This document shows, piece after piece, positions 11,643-21,204 of a stretch of 64,000 bases of DNA (the stretch's first letter is position 1; every line of letters begins with the position of its first letter). The stretch lies in assembly GCA_949752735.1 (NCBI GenBank), contig OX457042.1, positions 57,460,156 to 57,524,155 of the forward strand, given 5' to 3'. The translations under genes and the position numbers were made by a program. The stretch comes from Lumbricus terrestris (Eukaryota > Annelida > Clitellata > Crassiclitellata > Lumbricidae). The notes beneath the pieces were generated by a model that saw only the letters and a list, made by a program, of their open reading frames with translations, was not told the DNA's origin and searched no databases.

Positions 11643-11939
11643 GTAGGTTCTTTATAGGCTTTCATGGCATAAACACCGCAGAAAAGATTTAGACGCGCCC
11701 ACCAAAATAATAGGCGGCGGCGGAGCGGCCGGCGCAGAGCTCGGGCCCTCGCCAGAGGGATTAATTCAGGCCTGTGGGTAAGGATTATTTCCTTTACTTT
11801 CGCTGTGAGCCTATACAACTTTCTTAAACTACAACAGTGCGCTAAAATGTCGTTGCTCGCGTGATCCCAATACTCAGAAGTGCCCCCGACTACAGCGCTG
11901 ATACTGAATCGGAGCTTCACGCCAGAAGCGCTGAGCAAT

Positions 11940-12010
11940 TGCGAGTGAAGGGCTTGCCCAATAAGGTGGAGTGAAAAAACTAAAGTTAAAATTTTTGACT
12001 GGCAGGGGTG
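11940..12010 (+). repeat. SINE-tail-like fragment
   Basis: The words 'cccaataaggtggagtgaaa' and 'gactggcaggg' match, in the opposite orientation, the segment at 13830-13905 attached to the tRNA-like head at 13905-13985. Confidence 0.5.
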
Positions 12011-12179
12011 GGAGTAGTTGTTCCATATGTAAAGTAGTGTAGGTGCAAAATTTTGTAATTTTAAAATGTATTCTTCATTGGCCCCAGCCATGCACAACAT
12101 TGCACATTTTCTAGAAAAAGTGGCAAAAATTGATGAAAAGTCGGGTTTGTAGGAGGCGCATTTTCTAAGTAATTATTGC

Positions 12180-13272
12180 ATGAATTTCGCCAAAACAATC
12201 GTGGAGGAGCATGTGACTTTGGTTTATGAGCCAAATTCAGTGTATCTTGGGCATATAACACCATCGAGTGGTGCATCAAAATCAATTGAAAATGACATTA
12301 TAACTTTCCTCCGCAACAAAAACATTAACACAGATGAATTGCATGCGATTGGTTGCGACGGCACAAACGTCAATACGGGTGCAGTTGGAGGAGTCATCCG
12401 ACTCTTGGAGTTGACGTTGCGTAGACCACTGCAATGGCTAATATGCTTATTGCACGCAAACGAGTTGCCCCTCAGACACCTGATGCAGAAACTTGATGGT
12501 GGCACTCAAGGACCAAATGTGTTTTTAGGCTTCATTGGCAAAACTCTCCAGACATGCGAGCAACTGCCAGTGGTGCAGTACAGTACCATCATGTTTGAAA
12601 ACTGTCCAACTCTGGATGGAACAGATCTCAGTACTGATCAGCAATATATGTATGATATGTGTATTGCTGTATCCAGTGGACAATGTTCCCCAGGTCTTGC
12701 TCTTCAGAAAACCAGGACCGATTGTACATTCACGGTGGTTAACAATGGCTAACAGAATACTTCGTTTATACGTGGCCACCAACAACCCCAGTGACAACTT
12801 GCAAACTCTAGTGCTGTATGTGATGAAGGTATATGCGCCCATCTGGTTTCATGTAAAAACTAAGCCGTTGTGTAGTGACGGGGCACGACATCTCTGGAGA
12901 CTAATCAAATACACACGGTATCTCTCACCGGAGTTGCGAGAAATAGTGGATCCAGTGATACAGAGGAACGGATTCTTTGGCCACTCGGAGAATATCCTCC
13001 TGGCGATGATAACGGACAGTCGGAAGCATATTCGGGAACTGGCTCATCGTAGAACTATTGCCGCACGAATGGAACATTCGTCCTCAGCTGCACTGGTCCG
13101 GCAGTTTCGAGTGCCAGTTTTGAACTTTGGAGCAGAGGATTATGTAGACCTTGTCGCCTGGCAGGATATAGACAGGCATGCTCCACCAGTGATGGACGGT
13201 TTCTCTGACCAACAAATTCGTGGTTTTGTTGCAAACGGTGATGATATCGTCACACTTGAACATTTTCCGTGA
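12180..13272 (+). pseudogene. Decayed hAT-like transposase with a frameshift
   Basis: The first frame (12180 to about 12705) contains 'ELHAIGCDGTNVNTG' and 'LQWLICLLHANELPLRHL'. A second frame (about 12705-13272) contains 'KPGPIVHSRWLTMANRILRL' and continues to 'DIVTLEHFP'. The two parts are the successive middle and C-terminal parts of one transposase. They correspond to 'MCFDATASNTG', 'LACRHHVHEIV' and 'HRARWMAKLLYC' in the intact 759-aa protein at 3728-6007, so the gene has a frameshift near 12700-12712 and lacks clear N- and C-terminal ends. No terminal repeats could be delimited. It is a fossil within gene A's last intron. Confidence 0.75.
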
Positions 13273-13424
13273 CACACTCAGGCTGTCGAGAGACATGTTA
13301 AACTTGTCACAGAATCGTCGGCTGCTGTGTGTGGTCAGCAGCAAAGAGATGGCTTTATTCGATCTAGACTAGAATCAAGAAGGGTTATGAAAACTTTTAA
13401 CACGAAGTCCCAATATCGATTTGG

Positions 13425-13495
13425 TAGTGTGTAGTGTGTACACTGTGCACTGTACAGTGTACAGTGTGTACTGTGTAGTATTATGTGTGTGTAGG
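13425..13495. repeat. TGTAC-rich palindromic low-complexity patch
   Basis: Alternating GTGTAC, GTACAC and TACAGTGTACAGTGT words make a quasi-palindromic stretch able to fold on itself. No coding sequence. Confidence 0.7.
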
Positions 13496-13829
13496 TACGA
13501 ACTTCTACGAAGGTAAAGGTAGTTGAAGTTTCCGGTACCTATTGAAAGTATTGATGAACACGAACTATAAAAAAATTGTTAACATCTCTTTAAAGCTTGA
13601 GTAATTGAGTAATCATTGAGTATTTCAGTGATATTGTGACATAATGTACTCATGAATCTGCAATTCTGCATCTTAGCCTTGAAAACAATTCTTCACTCGA
13701 ATCATTATGACATTGCCGTACATGCTGAATTATGTGAAATCTTTGATGCCGTGGGGGTCGATGAAGAAAAAATGTCAGAAATCTAAGACTTTTTCAGAAT
13801 GCTTATATTATGGCATAGCAACTATTGCA

Positions 13830-13985
13830 TACCCTGCCAGTTTAGGAAAATTAAAAAAAATTCAACCATTATTTTCACTCCACCTTATTGCCCAAGGTCC
13901 TTACGCGGCGACTTTAGGTGGATTCGAACCTGCAACCCTCGGCTGCAAGGCGACGAGCATACCCACTACACCACATTCCACCCAT
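13830..13985 (-). repeat. tRNA-derived SINE fragment
   Basis: On the minus strand it reads like a tRNA head with an A-box-like 'tggtgtagtgggtatgc' and a B box 'ggttcgaatcc', followed by a tail containing 'cccaataaggtggagtg'. The aminoacyl-stem pairing is poor, so this is a Pol III-type SINE rather than a functional tRNA gene. Confidence 0.7.
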
Positions 13986-14866
13986 GACTGTTCATGACGA
14001 ATTAATTTTAGCAAATAAATAGTTTGATGCTCTGCTTCAAAGCTGTTGGGCGATGATTATGTTATAGGCCCTAAAGAACAATAATCTTCAAACACTTGTC
14101 GCGCAGTGAGGATCATTATATAGCCTAGCATGTACATTGTACAATAAAAAGAAACAGTCATTTAAATCGTCGCCTTTGTCCGTAATAAAAAATGTCTGAA
14201 GCGGATCGAATGAGCAGGATTTCGAGGTTTTCCTCGTATTCGTATGGAGTTCAGACTACCGGACGGGGTTAAACTTGACTAATAGTAAGGTAGACTAACT
14301 GAGATAAAAAAAATATGTAAAAGACGCAATGATTTTCATAGATAAGCAATGCCAACACAGAAATAATATCATAAAAAGCACATGTGTGGCTGATTTCTGG
14401 TGGTGCCCATACATAGGCGGGCCTCGCATGGCCAATTTCTGGTGGTGCTGAGCACTCACGGGCCTCGTAGAGTCGGCGCCCATGCTAACTGTAACTTGAT
14501 CGGTTTGACCAGGGGTCTCAAACACGCATGCGGCCCGCGAACCCGATTAATGCGGCCCGCGAAAAGCCACCTGGTTTTTGATTATTTAAATTTTTAAAGA
14601 AAGAAATCGGTTTAAAACAATTTTGCAGTTATTTTACGATTTGAACCGAGGTTTAAAACTGCTTTCTACCCCTTTCGCTGGAGACATTGAGTCCACAAAA
14701 GCAGATAATTTTTAATAGGCCAATGCAGATGGAGTTAGTGGACCTTTAGTGCGATGCAGAAGTACTGAAGTATGCTACAGCGAATTTTTATGCCGGTGTC
14801 GAAAAATATAGTATCCCCGTAATAATCGTATCTCTCCAGATGATGAGAAGTTGAAAATGTCACTTC

Positions 14867-14872
14867 CGCGTG
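14867..14872. other. Left 6-bp target-site duplication of the Polinton
   Basis: CGCGTG immediately precedes the left terminal AGT. The identical hexamer follows the right terminal ACT at 24737-24742. Six-base duplications are characteristic of Maverick/Polinton integrase. Confidence 0.92.
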
Positions 14873-15200
14873 AGTAGGTGACGACTGGCGATCTTGGAAC
14901 ATCAAAGGGGGTTTGCCGCCTGTAAGTAAGAACATCAAAGGCCTCATGCCGCCCGAAAGTAAGAACAACAATATAATGCGAAGTAAGAACAACAATAGAA
15001 GCAACAGATGTGGTAATCGATACATCTTTTTAATGACTGGATTTCTTAGAACAGTGTTTTATAAATCGACACACTTGACTGAGCACTGGAGGCTGAGGTG
15101 GCAGACCCCACCCCCACCCCCACCCCCAGCTGGCTGCGCCAGCGGAATTTCTGCTGATGCGGCAGATGCTGCAGCTGCTGTAGCAGCTGCTATACATGCT
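14873..15200 (+). repeat. Left terminal inverted repeat of the Polinton
   Basis: It matches the complement of 24420-24736 nearly base for base through the 'tggtaatcgatacatc' and 'gactgagcactggagg' segments and the C-rich tract, as far as the CAG/CTG-rich end near 15200. The left copy has about 24 extra bases around 14975-15000. Confidence 0.92.
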
Positions 15201-15356
15201 TAGTCATCATTCTTTGTTCAGAATATTTTCCATATATAGAACATAGACTAGTATATCATTGCATGCACTATAAGGCGGGCGCTATAAGAGCACCTCTTTT
15301 TTCATTAACAGACATTTCATATTGAAACCTTCTAAAGAGCAGCAACGGCGTTTGAT

Positions 15357-15680
15357 ATGTGTCCTAAAATTAGTAAATGCGAAATGGATGTCTGTGGAAA
15401 CTACAAATGTGAATGTATAATGTGTCAAGGTGAAGACGATGAGGCGAGCATTCACAGTGAAGATGAAAACGTTGTAAAGTATAGCACTATGAAACTTAAA
15501 GCGGAGAATGAAAAGCTGAAGAAATCAGTTATTTGTATACTCTGTAAAGAAAAGCAAGTGCAGTCATTATCTCTTCCTTGTGCGCATGTGAATATGTGCG
15601 ATCCTTGTGCGGACATTGCAACACACTGTCCCTCGTGCGGCGAGCGCATCCTTGGAACTGTAATAATATACCTCGTATAA
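15357..15680 (+). CDS. RING-finger protein (Polinton gene 1)
   Basis: A 107-aa protein starting at the first ATG after the left terminal repeat. A Cys-rich N-terminal segment (CEMDVCGNYKCECIMC, residues ~7-23) and an acidic stretch are followed by a short Lys/Glu-rich, coiled-coil-like part. A C-terminal C3HC4 RING occupies residues ~58-98: CILC, then 'LPCAHVNMCDPCAD', then CPSC. This spacing is that of the RING at the C-terminus of IAP-type E3 ubiquitin ligases; no BIR domain is present. Proteins of this kind in large DNA viruses act on host apoptosis or immunity; that role here is inference. The frame is intact. Possible promoter sequence lies just upstream, in the 150 bp after the terminal repeat. 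Confidence 0.8.
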   Translation: MCPKISKCEMDVCGNYKCECIMCQGEDDEASIHSEDENVVKYSTMKLKAENEKLKKSVICILCKEKQVQSLSLPCAHVNMCDPCADIATHCPSCGERILGTVIIYLV

Positions 15681-15718
15681 AAAGAGCTGTATGCTTCAAA
15701 AGATATTTACTTTTTAAA

Positions 15719-16333
15719 ATGGACCCAACTTGGAATCATCCATTCTCTGCAATAATCAGCGGGCCTAGTGGATCAGGAAAAACCAACTTCACTTTACGAT
15801 TTATAGATCATTTAGACTATATGGTCAAACCTGCAATAGAAAAAATTATCTGGTGTTTTGGTATATACCAAGAAATCTTTGATAAATACGCCCACGTTCA
15901 ATTTCACGAAGGATTGCCCGACTTGGCTATTTTCGATGGTAAGCAAAAGACTCTGCTCATTTTAGACGATCTTATGAGTGAAACTGACGAGAGGGTTACC
16001 AAATTATTTACAAAGATTAGCCATCATATGAACGTTTCTATACTCTACCTGACGCAGAATCTTTTCTCTAGTGGAAAGCACACAAGAACAATCAGTTTGA
16101 ATGCACATTACTTTGTACTCTTCAAAAATGTTAGAGACAGCACGCAGGTTGCAATATTCGCCCGTCAGATGTTTCCAGGCAAGGCAAATTTCATGATAGA
16201 AGCCTTCCAAGATGCCACTATGGCACCTTTCGGATATCTTTTGATCGATCTGAGACCGGAAACTGATGAACGTTGCCACATAAGAACAAACATTTTCCCA
16301 GGCGAGACGCATTATGTCTATTTAAGGAAATGA
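15719..16333 (+). CDS. FtsK/HerA-type genome-packaging ATPase (A32-like)
   Basis: A 204-aa protein; the start is the ATG at 15719, giving MDPTWNHPFSAIISG, rather than an upstream frame-open position. The Walker A motif is GPSGSGKTN (residues ~15-23) and the Walker B motif is 'TLLILDDLMSE' (~residues 80-90). A sensor-like 'ILYLTQNLF' follows. This is the compact packaging-ATPase form of Polintons and related PRD1-adenovirus-lineage viruses, which drives DNA into the preformed capsid. The reading frame is uninterrupted. It lies 38 bases after the RING gene and 41 bases before the next gene, in the usual tight packing. Confidence 0.88.
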   Translation: MDPTWNHPFSAIISGPSGSGKTNFTLRFIDHLDYMVKPAIEKIIWCFGIYQEIFDKYAHVQFHEGLPDLAIFDGKQKTLLILDDLMSETDERVTKLFTKISHHMNVSILYLTQNLFSSGKHTRTISLNAHYFVLFKNVRDSTQVAIFARQMFPGKANFMIEAFQDATMAPFGYLLIDLRPETDERCHIRTNIFPGETHYVYLRK

Positions 16334-16374
16334 ATATAAACGCCTACTCGAGCCGCATCTCTCATTCAACCAAA

Positions 16375-16704
16375 ATGTCCGAACCCATTAAGGAGAAGTT
16401 TGAGAAACTCAGACTGCTTAAAGAATCTTCGCTTAAAGTAAGGAAACGAATTTTAAAAGACTGCAACTCTTCTCTGCTTTGCTAACTTTGCGAGTGTGCA
16501 CTCAACATTTTAAAAGGAACTGTACCTTTGAAAGACGCTCAGAAGAAAAGACTCGGTCGCTTCAAACACAAGTTGAGAAAGCTTGCATCCAAGAAGACGC
16601 GTGTAAAAATGAAGAAGCGTATAGTGCAGACGGGCGGATTCATAGGAGCATTGTTAACTCCTGTACTTTCTTTTCTGGGTACATTGCTGAGTAATAAAAT
16701 ATAA
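16375..16704 (+). pseudogene. Small basic Polinton protein with premature stop
   Basis: The frame is 110 codons with an in-frame TAA at 16483-16485 (codon 37). The first part is a charged helix (MSEPIKEKFEKLRLLKES). The second part is very basic, then ends in a Gly/hydrophobic segment 'GGFIGALLTPVLSFLGTLL', suggesting membrane or capsid interaction. A protein of this layout, with basic body and glycine-rich hydrophobic tail, accompanies F54H12.2-type elements in invertebrate genomes; its function is not established. Both halves are in the same frame, so the only visible lesion is the stop. The next gene's ATG (16706) follows its terminator by one base. Confidence 0.7.
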
Positions 16705-16705
16705 T

Positions 16706-17383
16706 ATGGAGCATACGAAGAAAATGGTTCTGGTGGAACCTAGGCAGATAGAGAAATGGAAGGAGACGATGCTAGATAAAACACTATCGAAATTGGACAC
16801 ACAGATGTACGATATTCTGCATAGGAATATTGCAGACGATGATAAGGCCAAACTGTATGCCAACAGTTTGAATCGTTACTTGAACATTGACAAACCCAGC
16901 ATAGTTACAAAATTCGAAACTAAAGAAAAGGCGGCGGCGGCGGCGGCGAACTCTGACGAATCTACAGACTCTGGCAGCAGCAGCAGCAGCATAGAGAAAC
17001 AAGTCTTGGAAACAGTTCCAAAGAAATGGAAAACACAGGCTGCTCGTCTTTTATCGCACATGAAGAACAATCCCGACGTGGCCTGGAATTCTAAAGGTGA
17101 ACTTATTTTGAAGGATGCAACTATTCCGAAAACACACATGGTCGATTTGGTGAACGATCTTATGAGAAAACGCACAACATCTTCGCCACCAACCGGTTGG
17201 CGACTCTTGGCCGATGCTCTCAAAGATTCAAACATACCTCGCGAGCTGATAGGAAATCAAGAACGCTGGTCCTATATTAACGAATTCACAGACGAATCGA
17301 CAGCAGTTACTCCAAAGAGCATTCACGGTAAACAGCAGCTTCCCTCCTTGTCATCATCTTCTTCGGCCTGGCTGACTTACTGA
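16706..17383 (+). CDS. Conserved Polinton protein, 225 aa, function unknown
   Basis: An intact frame whose TGA overlaps the ATG of the integrase by one base. The N-terminal third is charged and helical and begins MEHTKKMVLVEPRQIEKWK. The middle contains a low-complexity linker of Ala and Ser (residues ~73-97). The C-terminal half is a compact domain ('PKKWKTQAARLLSHMKNNPD', then 'WNSKGELILK' and 'TGWRLLADALKDSNIPRELI'). I know this arrangement only as an uncharacterised companion of F54H12-type integrase and capsid genes. A structural or DNA-binding role is possible but not shown. Codon use and orientation fit its neighbours. Confidence 0.75.
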   Translation: MEHTKKMVLVEPRQIEKWKETMLDKTLSKLDTQMYDILHRNIADDDKAKLYANSLNRYLNIDKPSIVTKFETKEKAAAAAANSDESTDSGSSSSSIEKQVLETVPKKWKTQAARLLSHMKNNPDVAWNSKGELILKDATIPKTHMVDLVNDLMRKRTTSSPPTGWRLLADALKDSNIPRELIGNQERWSYINEFTDESTAVTPKSIHGKQQLPSLSSSSSAWLTY

Positions 17384-19064
17384 TGGAGTCGTACTTCGAC
17401 CCCAAGACGCCCGGAAGCTTCGCCGGCTTGTCAACATTTAAAAAACATTCTGTCTTTAAAAATAAAGACGTTAAAAATTGGTTGATTAAACAAGATGCAT
17501 ACACGTTACATAAACCTGTTAGACTTAACTTTAGAAGGCGAAAAACTTTCGCGCCAGGTATTGACAATCTGTGGCAAGCGGACTTGGCCGATCTTTCGGC
17601 ATTGGCGAAACATAACGATAAAAATAAATACATTTTAACCTGTATAGATGTCTTGTCTAAATATGCCTGGGCTGTCCCGCTAAAAACAAAGTCCGGTGCG
17701 GACCTGACCGAGGCCTTTTCGTCCATTCTTTTAGATAGACAGCCGGCTAATTTGCAGACTGACAAGGGAACAGAATTTCTTAATAAAAGCTTTCAATCCA
17801 TGCTACGTAAAAATTCCATTCGCTTTTACACGTCCGAAAATAGCGACATAAAGGCCTCTGTGGTCGAACGATTCAATAGAACTCTTAAGACCAGGATGTG
17901 GAAATACTTTACTTATAAGAATACGTATAGGTACATAGATATTTTACAAGATCTCATTCATTCGTACAACAACACACATCATAGATCTATAGCCATGTCA
18001 CCCAACCAGGTATCTAAGGATAACGAAAATATTATTATAAAACGATTGTACGGGCAGAAGAAGCGCCCGGCCAATTGGAAATACGAAGTGAACGACAAGG
18101 TTAGAATCGCAAAGGCCAGGATAGCATTCCAGAAGGGTTACTTACCTAGCTGGTCGACGAAAATATTTAAGATTGTAAGTCGCGTGCCTACCGACTCCGT
18201 AACCTATGAGCTCGAAGATTTAAGTGGCGAAAAAATAAAGGGTAAATTCTACGAATTTGAATTGCAAAGAATTTTAACCCTCGAATGCCCAAGGGGGGTC
18301 CGACCGGACCCCAGGCCCGTTTTTCCCGGATAACTTTTTAACGGCTAGGGATCTGCAAAAATGCTTTTAGGTATTCCTAGAGCAACCATTTGGGCATCGA
18401 ATGGTATATTTTGTGTGAGTATTGTCCAGCCCCATACCCCACAACCACAGCATATACTAAGGGTACCGCACGATATGCGGCTATTTGCCATACATGACGC
18501 GAGCAAGCATTATAATGTGTATCATGAGAAGTGTACACTATTATTTCACACCCGATGGTGCTATTGTGATATAAGATACATCAATCGATTGGAAATTCAT
18601 TTGGGATTACATAGAACTAAATTCTGTAACGATATTCCAATCCCTTCACAAGATACAAACATGAAAACGATAGGCTTCCTTCGGTAAATGACGCAAGCAA
18701 GCATAAAATGTGTATCACGATAGTTTGCACTCCTATTTTACACCAGGTGGTGCTATTGTGTTATAAGATACATCAATCGATTGGAAATTCATTTGAGGTC
18801 ACATAGAACTAGATTCTGTAACGATATTCCAATCCATTCTCAAGATATTCACAAAAAACGCTGGGGTCCGCGCGGACCCCCCTCTTGGGCCTTTGTGTAC
18901 CAAAAAATACCTTGGGCACTCGAGTGTTAAAGGAAGATGATATTTATACGATCGAAAAAATTCTGAAAAGTCGTAAGCGGCGTGGTAAGACAGAGTATTT
19001 TGTCAAATGGAAAGGCTACGAAGACAAGTTCAACTCGTGGACTCAGGATATATTCAAAGTCTAG
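17383..19064 (+). pseudogene. Retroviral-type integrase with C-terminal chromodomain, split by a TTAA insertion
   Basis: The integrase core runs from 17383 to about 18277. The DDE triad is visible in 'NLWQADLADLSA', 'LQTDKGTEF' and 'SVVERFNRTLKTR'. The chromodomain lies at 18927-19064: 'DDIYTIEKILKSRKR' then 'EYFVKWKGYED' and 'NSWTQDI', with the aromatic-cage positions Y, W and W. Between them sits a 649-bp element flanked by TTAA on both sides. Collapsing the insertion with one TTAA leaves one continuous frame, so this was a single integrase-chromodomain protein as in F54H12.3. As it stands, translation runs out of the integrase into the insertion and stops at 18331-18333. The enzyme joins element ends to host DNA with 6-bp staggered cuts; the chromodomain would guide it to marked chromatin. 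Confidence 0.88.
18278..18926. mobile_element. piggyBac-like MITE inserted in the integrase gene
   Basis: Flanked by TTAA (18274-18277 and 18927-18930). The ends are imperfect inverted repeats, CCCTCGAATGCCCAAGG on the left and the complement of a CACTCGAGTGCCCAAGG-type end on the right, each followed by a GC-rich hairpin (ggtccgaccggacc; ggtccgcgcggacc). The interior has two ~175-bp direct repeats (about 18490-18660 and 18685-18840). No transposase is present. The TTAA target and end form point to piggyBac mobilisation. Confidence 0.85.
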
Positions 19065-19103
19065 CAAGAATTTCGCACAGTCTCTCAGAGCATGTGAACG
19101 ACA

Positions 19104-19973
19104 ATGTCGCATTTTTATCTTACTCTTCCAAGCAATAGTTCCATGCAGCATTTTCCCGACAATACTACTGCACACTTTACAACGAAGTTGGAAAATGCCA
19201 TCTCCCTCAAAGGTCGCTGGGAAGTCGGACTTCTGCAAATGCAATACCCGCACACGTGGTACAACGTGCAAAGTGGCCAGGGCGGCTTTATATTTGACCA
19301 AATTCCTAAAAGAGGAAGCATCGACGCCGCGTGCACCTCTATCCACCACTCTTGGCAGCTGCCCGCCGGATATTACGAAAATATTGCCGCTATATTAGAT
19401 GCAATAAATAAGAATATAGAGGATGCTGCCGAATTGCATTCGCTCGCGAAATATCCGAAATTTAGATATGATGCGATAACTAAAAGAGTCCATGGCAAGA
19501 TCAATCTCGCTGCGCGCGTAACCTTCTCAACACACTTGTGTAATATATTAGGTATAGAGGAAAGACATAAAGTTGTCGAAAACAACAATTACGGCGCATA
19601 TTTTTACTATGAGCGTTACGAGGATTATATTAAAGCCTGGGATGCGGAGCCCGATTGGGAATGGCAATCTGATTACCGCGTGGATATAAATCCGAACTTT
19701 TCGCATATATATGTATATTGTAATCTGCTTGAATCTGTCGTGCTTGGCGATTCGAAAGCACCATTACTTCGCATAGTTAATATAGAAGATAAAAGCGGTG
19801 ATAATGTGCACGTCTTGTACAAGTCCGCTCTATACGTACCTATTCAGCAGAAGAATTTCGAATCGATAGAAATATATATGAGAGGCGATAATGGTAATGT
19901 CATCCCATTCGAGCATGGGAAGTCGTTCGTTGTACTTCATTTCAGACAGTGCAAAAATTTCAGTCTTCAGTAA
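19104..19973 (+). CDS. Penton-like capsid paralogue 1, 289 aa
   Basis: An intact frame beginning MSHFYLTLPSNSS. It is clearly paralogous to the next gene: both share the FYLTLPSNSS start, 'TTKLENAISL'/'TTRLENSISL', 'YPHTW', '[AP]AGYYE', 'FRYDAITKR'/'FRYDIVSKR', 'APLLRIVNI', 'VPIQQKNFESIE'/'IPLQQKNFDSIE' and 'LHFRQCK'/'LHFRHCK'. The length and beta-rich, weakly charged sequence fit a single-jelly-roll minor capsid (penton) protein, and its place just before the minor-capsid and major-capsid genes supports that. The penton assignment is inference, since no diagnostic motif exists. It starts 39 bases after the chromodomain stop. Confidence 0.7.
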   Translation: MSHFYLTLPSNSSMQHFPDNTTAHFTTKLENAISLKGRWEVGLLQMQYPHTWYNVQSGQGGFIFDQIPKRGSIDAACTSIHHSWQLPAGYYENIAAILDAINKNIEDAAELHSLAKYPKFRYDAITKRVHGKINLAARVTFSTHLCNILGIEERHKVVENNNYGAYFYYERYEDYIKAWDAEPDWEWQSDYRVDINPNFSHIYVYCNLLESVVLGDSKAPLLRIVNIEDKSGDNVHVLYKSALYVPIQQKNFESIEIYMRGDNGNVIPFEHGKSFVVLHFRQCKNFSLQ

Positions 19974-19976
19974 ATA

Positions 19977-20801
19977 ATGGCGCACTTCTATCTGACGCTG
20001 CCTAGCAACAGCTCTAGCGCATTTTATCCGAACAATACTGTCGCGCAATTTACAACGCGTTTGGAGAATTCCATTTCTCTAAGCGGCGATTGGGAGTTTG
20101 CTCTTTTGGAAATATTCTATCCTCATACGTGGAACAATTTAGAACGCCAAGAAGGCGGAATAACGTACACGCACGCCACGTTCACCGAAAGTGGATCGAT
20201 GCAAAGCAATCCTATATTTAAAAGACGTTGGATTCCGGCCGGCTACTACGAAACAGCGCAGCAACTTATCGATTACATAAACAAATTTATAAGAGAGGTT
20301 GCCGAGGAAAATGATTTGCTCGAATTTCCAAAATTTAGATACGATATCGTATCGAAAAGATTGACGGGCGATATAAACAAAGGCACAAAGATTCATTTTT
20401 CGTGTGCATTATGTTCGATGCTTGGCATCGATGCTGAGCAGATGCCAATTCTCAACTACGGCCAGGACGACGAGGCCATTTTCGAGTTTGTCGGTGATAG
20501 AACTTGCGACATAAATCGAGGATTTTCTTCGTTATATATTTACTGTGACGTACTTGAACATGTCCCTGTGGGCGATACAAAGGCGCCATTACTCAGAATC
20601 GTTAACATCAGTGGAAATGCCGGCGACAACGTGCGCACCATCTACGAAAAGCCCATTTACATACCTCTGCAGCAGAAGAATTTCGACTCTATAGAATTGC
20701 CTATAAGGACGGACATTGGCAAACCAGTTTCATTCGAAAGTGGAAAGTGCATCGTTACACTACATTTCAGACACTGTAAAATTCCATATCTTTTACAATG
20801 A
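19977..20801 (+). CDS. Penton-like capsid paralogue 2, 274 aa
   Basis: An intact frame starting three bases after the stop of paralogue 1 and beginning MAHFYLTLPSNSSS. It shares the whole domain architecture with paralogue 1 but lacks its acidic insertion around 'YEDYIKAWDAEPDWEW', so it is slightly shorter. The tandem arrangement shows a gene duplication inside the element. Divergence between the two is high, so the duplication is old and probably typical of the lineage. Its TGA overlaps the ATG of the following gene (ATGA at 20798-20801). A vertex or spike-associated single-jelly-roll role is inferred from context. Confidence 0.7.
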   Translation: MAHFYLTLPSNSSSAFYPNNTVAQFTTRLENSISLSGDWEFALLEIFYPHTWNNLERQEGGITYTHATFTESGSMQSNPIFKRRWIPAGYYETAQQLIDYINKFIREVAEENDLLEFPKFRYDIVSKRLTGDINKGTKIHFSCALCSMLGIDAEQMPILNYGQDDEAIFEFVGDRTCDINRGFSSLYIYCDVLEHVPVGDTKAPLLRIVNISGNAGDNVRTIYEKPIYIPLQQKNFDSIELPIRTDIGKPVSFESGKCIVTLHFRHCKIPYLLQ

Positions 20802-21202
20802 AAAAACCATTCTGCTGTGATGCAAGTCGTTTGGCGTACGAAGACTATTATATGCAGCAAAGTTGAAATGGCATGCCATTTTTTCAGGGTGCGCGTCTTC
20901 AACGCGGTCATGGGATTGGTAGTTTTCTTAGCGGGCTCTTTAGAAGTGCATGGCTACTTATACAGACTGGTGCTAAAGCCCTTGGTAAACAAGCCTTGAG
21001 AACAGGTCTTCAGATTGCGAACGATGTGGCGGATGGCGATCCGATCATGGAGGCTGCCAAGCGTCGCGTGCCAGAAGGTATAAAGGCTTTTACATCTTCA
21101 AAAGATTTTAATGTACAAAGTGGCAGCGGACGGAAGAGACGTAAGCGTTCACTGAGAAGAAATAAGAAAAGAATCAAGGAAGATATATTTGGCACAGTTT
21201 AA
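20798..21202 (+). pseudogene. Minor-capsid-like (pVI/pX-like) small protein with premature stop
   Basis: The best start is the ATG at 20798, overlapping the upstream stop. The frame has an in-frame TGA at 20864-20866 (codon 23) and then continues to 21202; an internal ATG at 20873 could still give 109 aa. Features after the stop are a glycine-rich amphipathic stretch ('RGHGIGSFLSGLFRSA'), then 'GAKALGKQALRTGLQIANDV', and a strongly basic tail ('GRKRRKRSLRRNKKR'). This resembles adenovirus-lineage minor capsid or core proteins that bind DNA and interact with membranes. The role is inference. It lies two bases before the capsid gene. Confidence 0.65.
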
Positions 21203-21204
21203 AA

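Noticed and set aside
13905..13985. Functional tRNA gene
   Set aside because: A- and B-box-like words are present but stem pairing is poor and a SINE tail with a second copy is attached.
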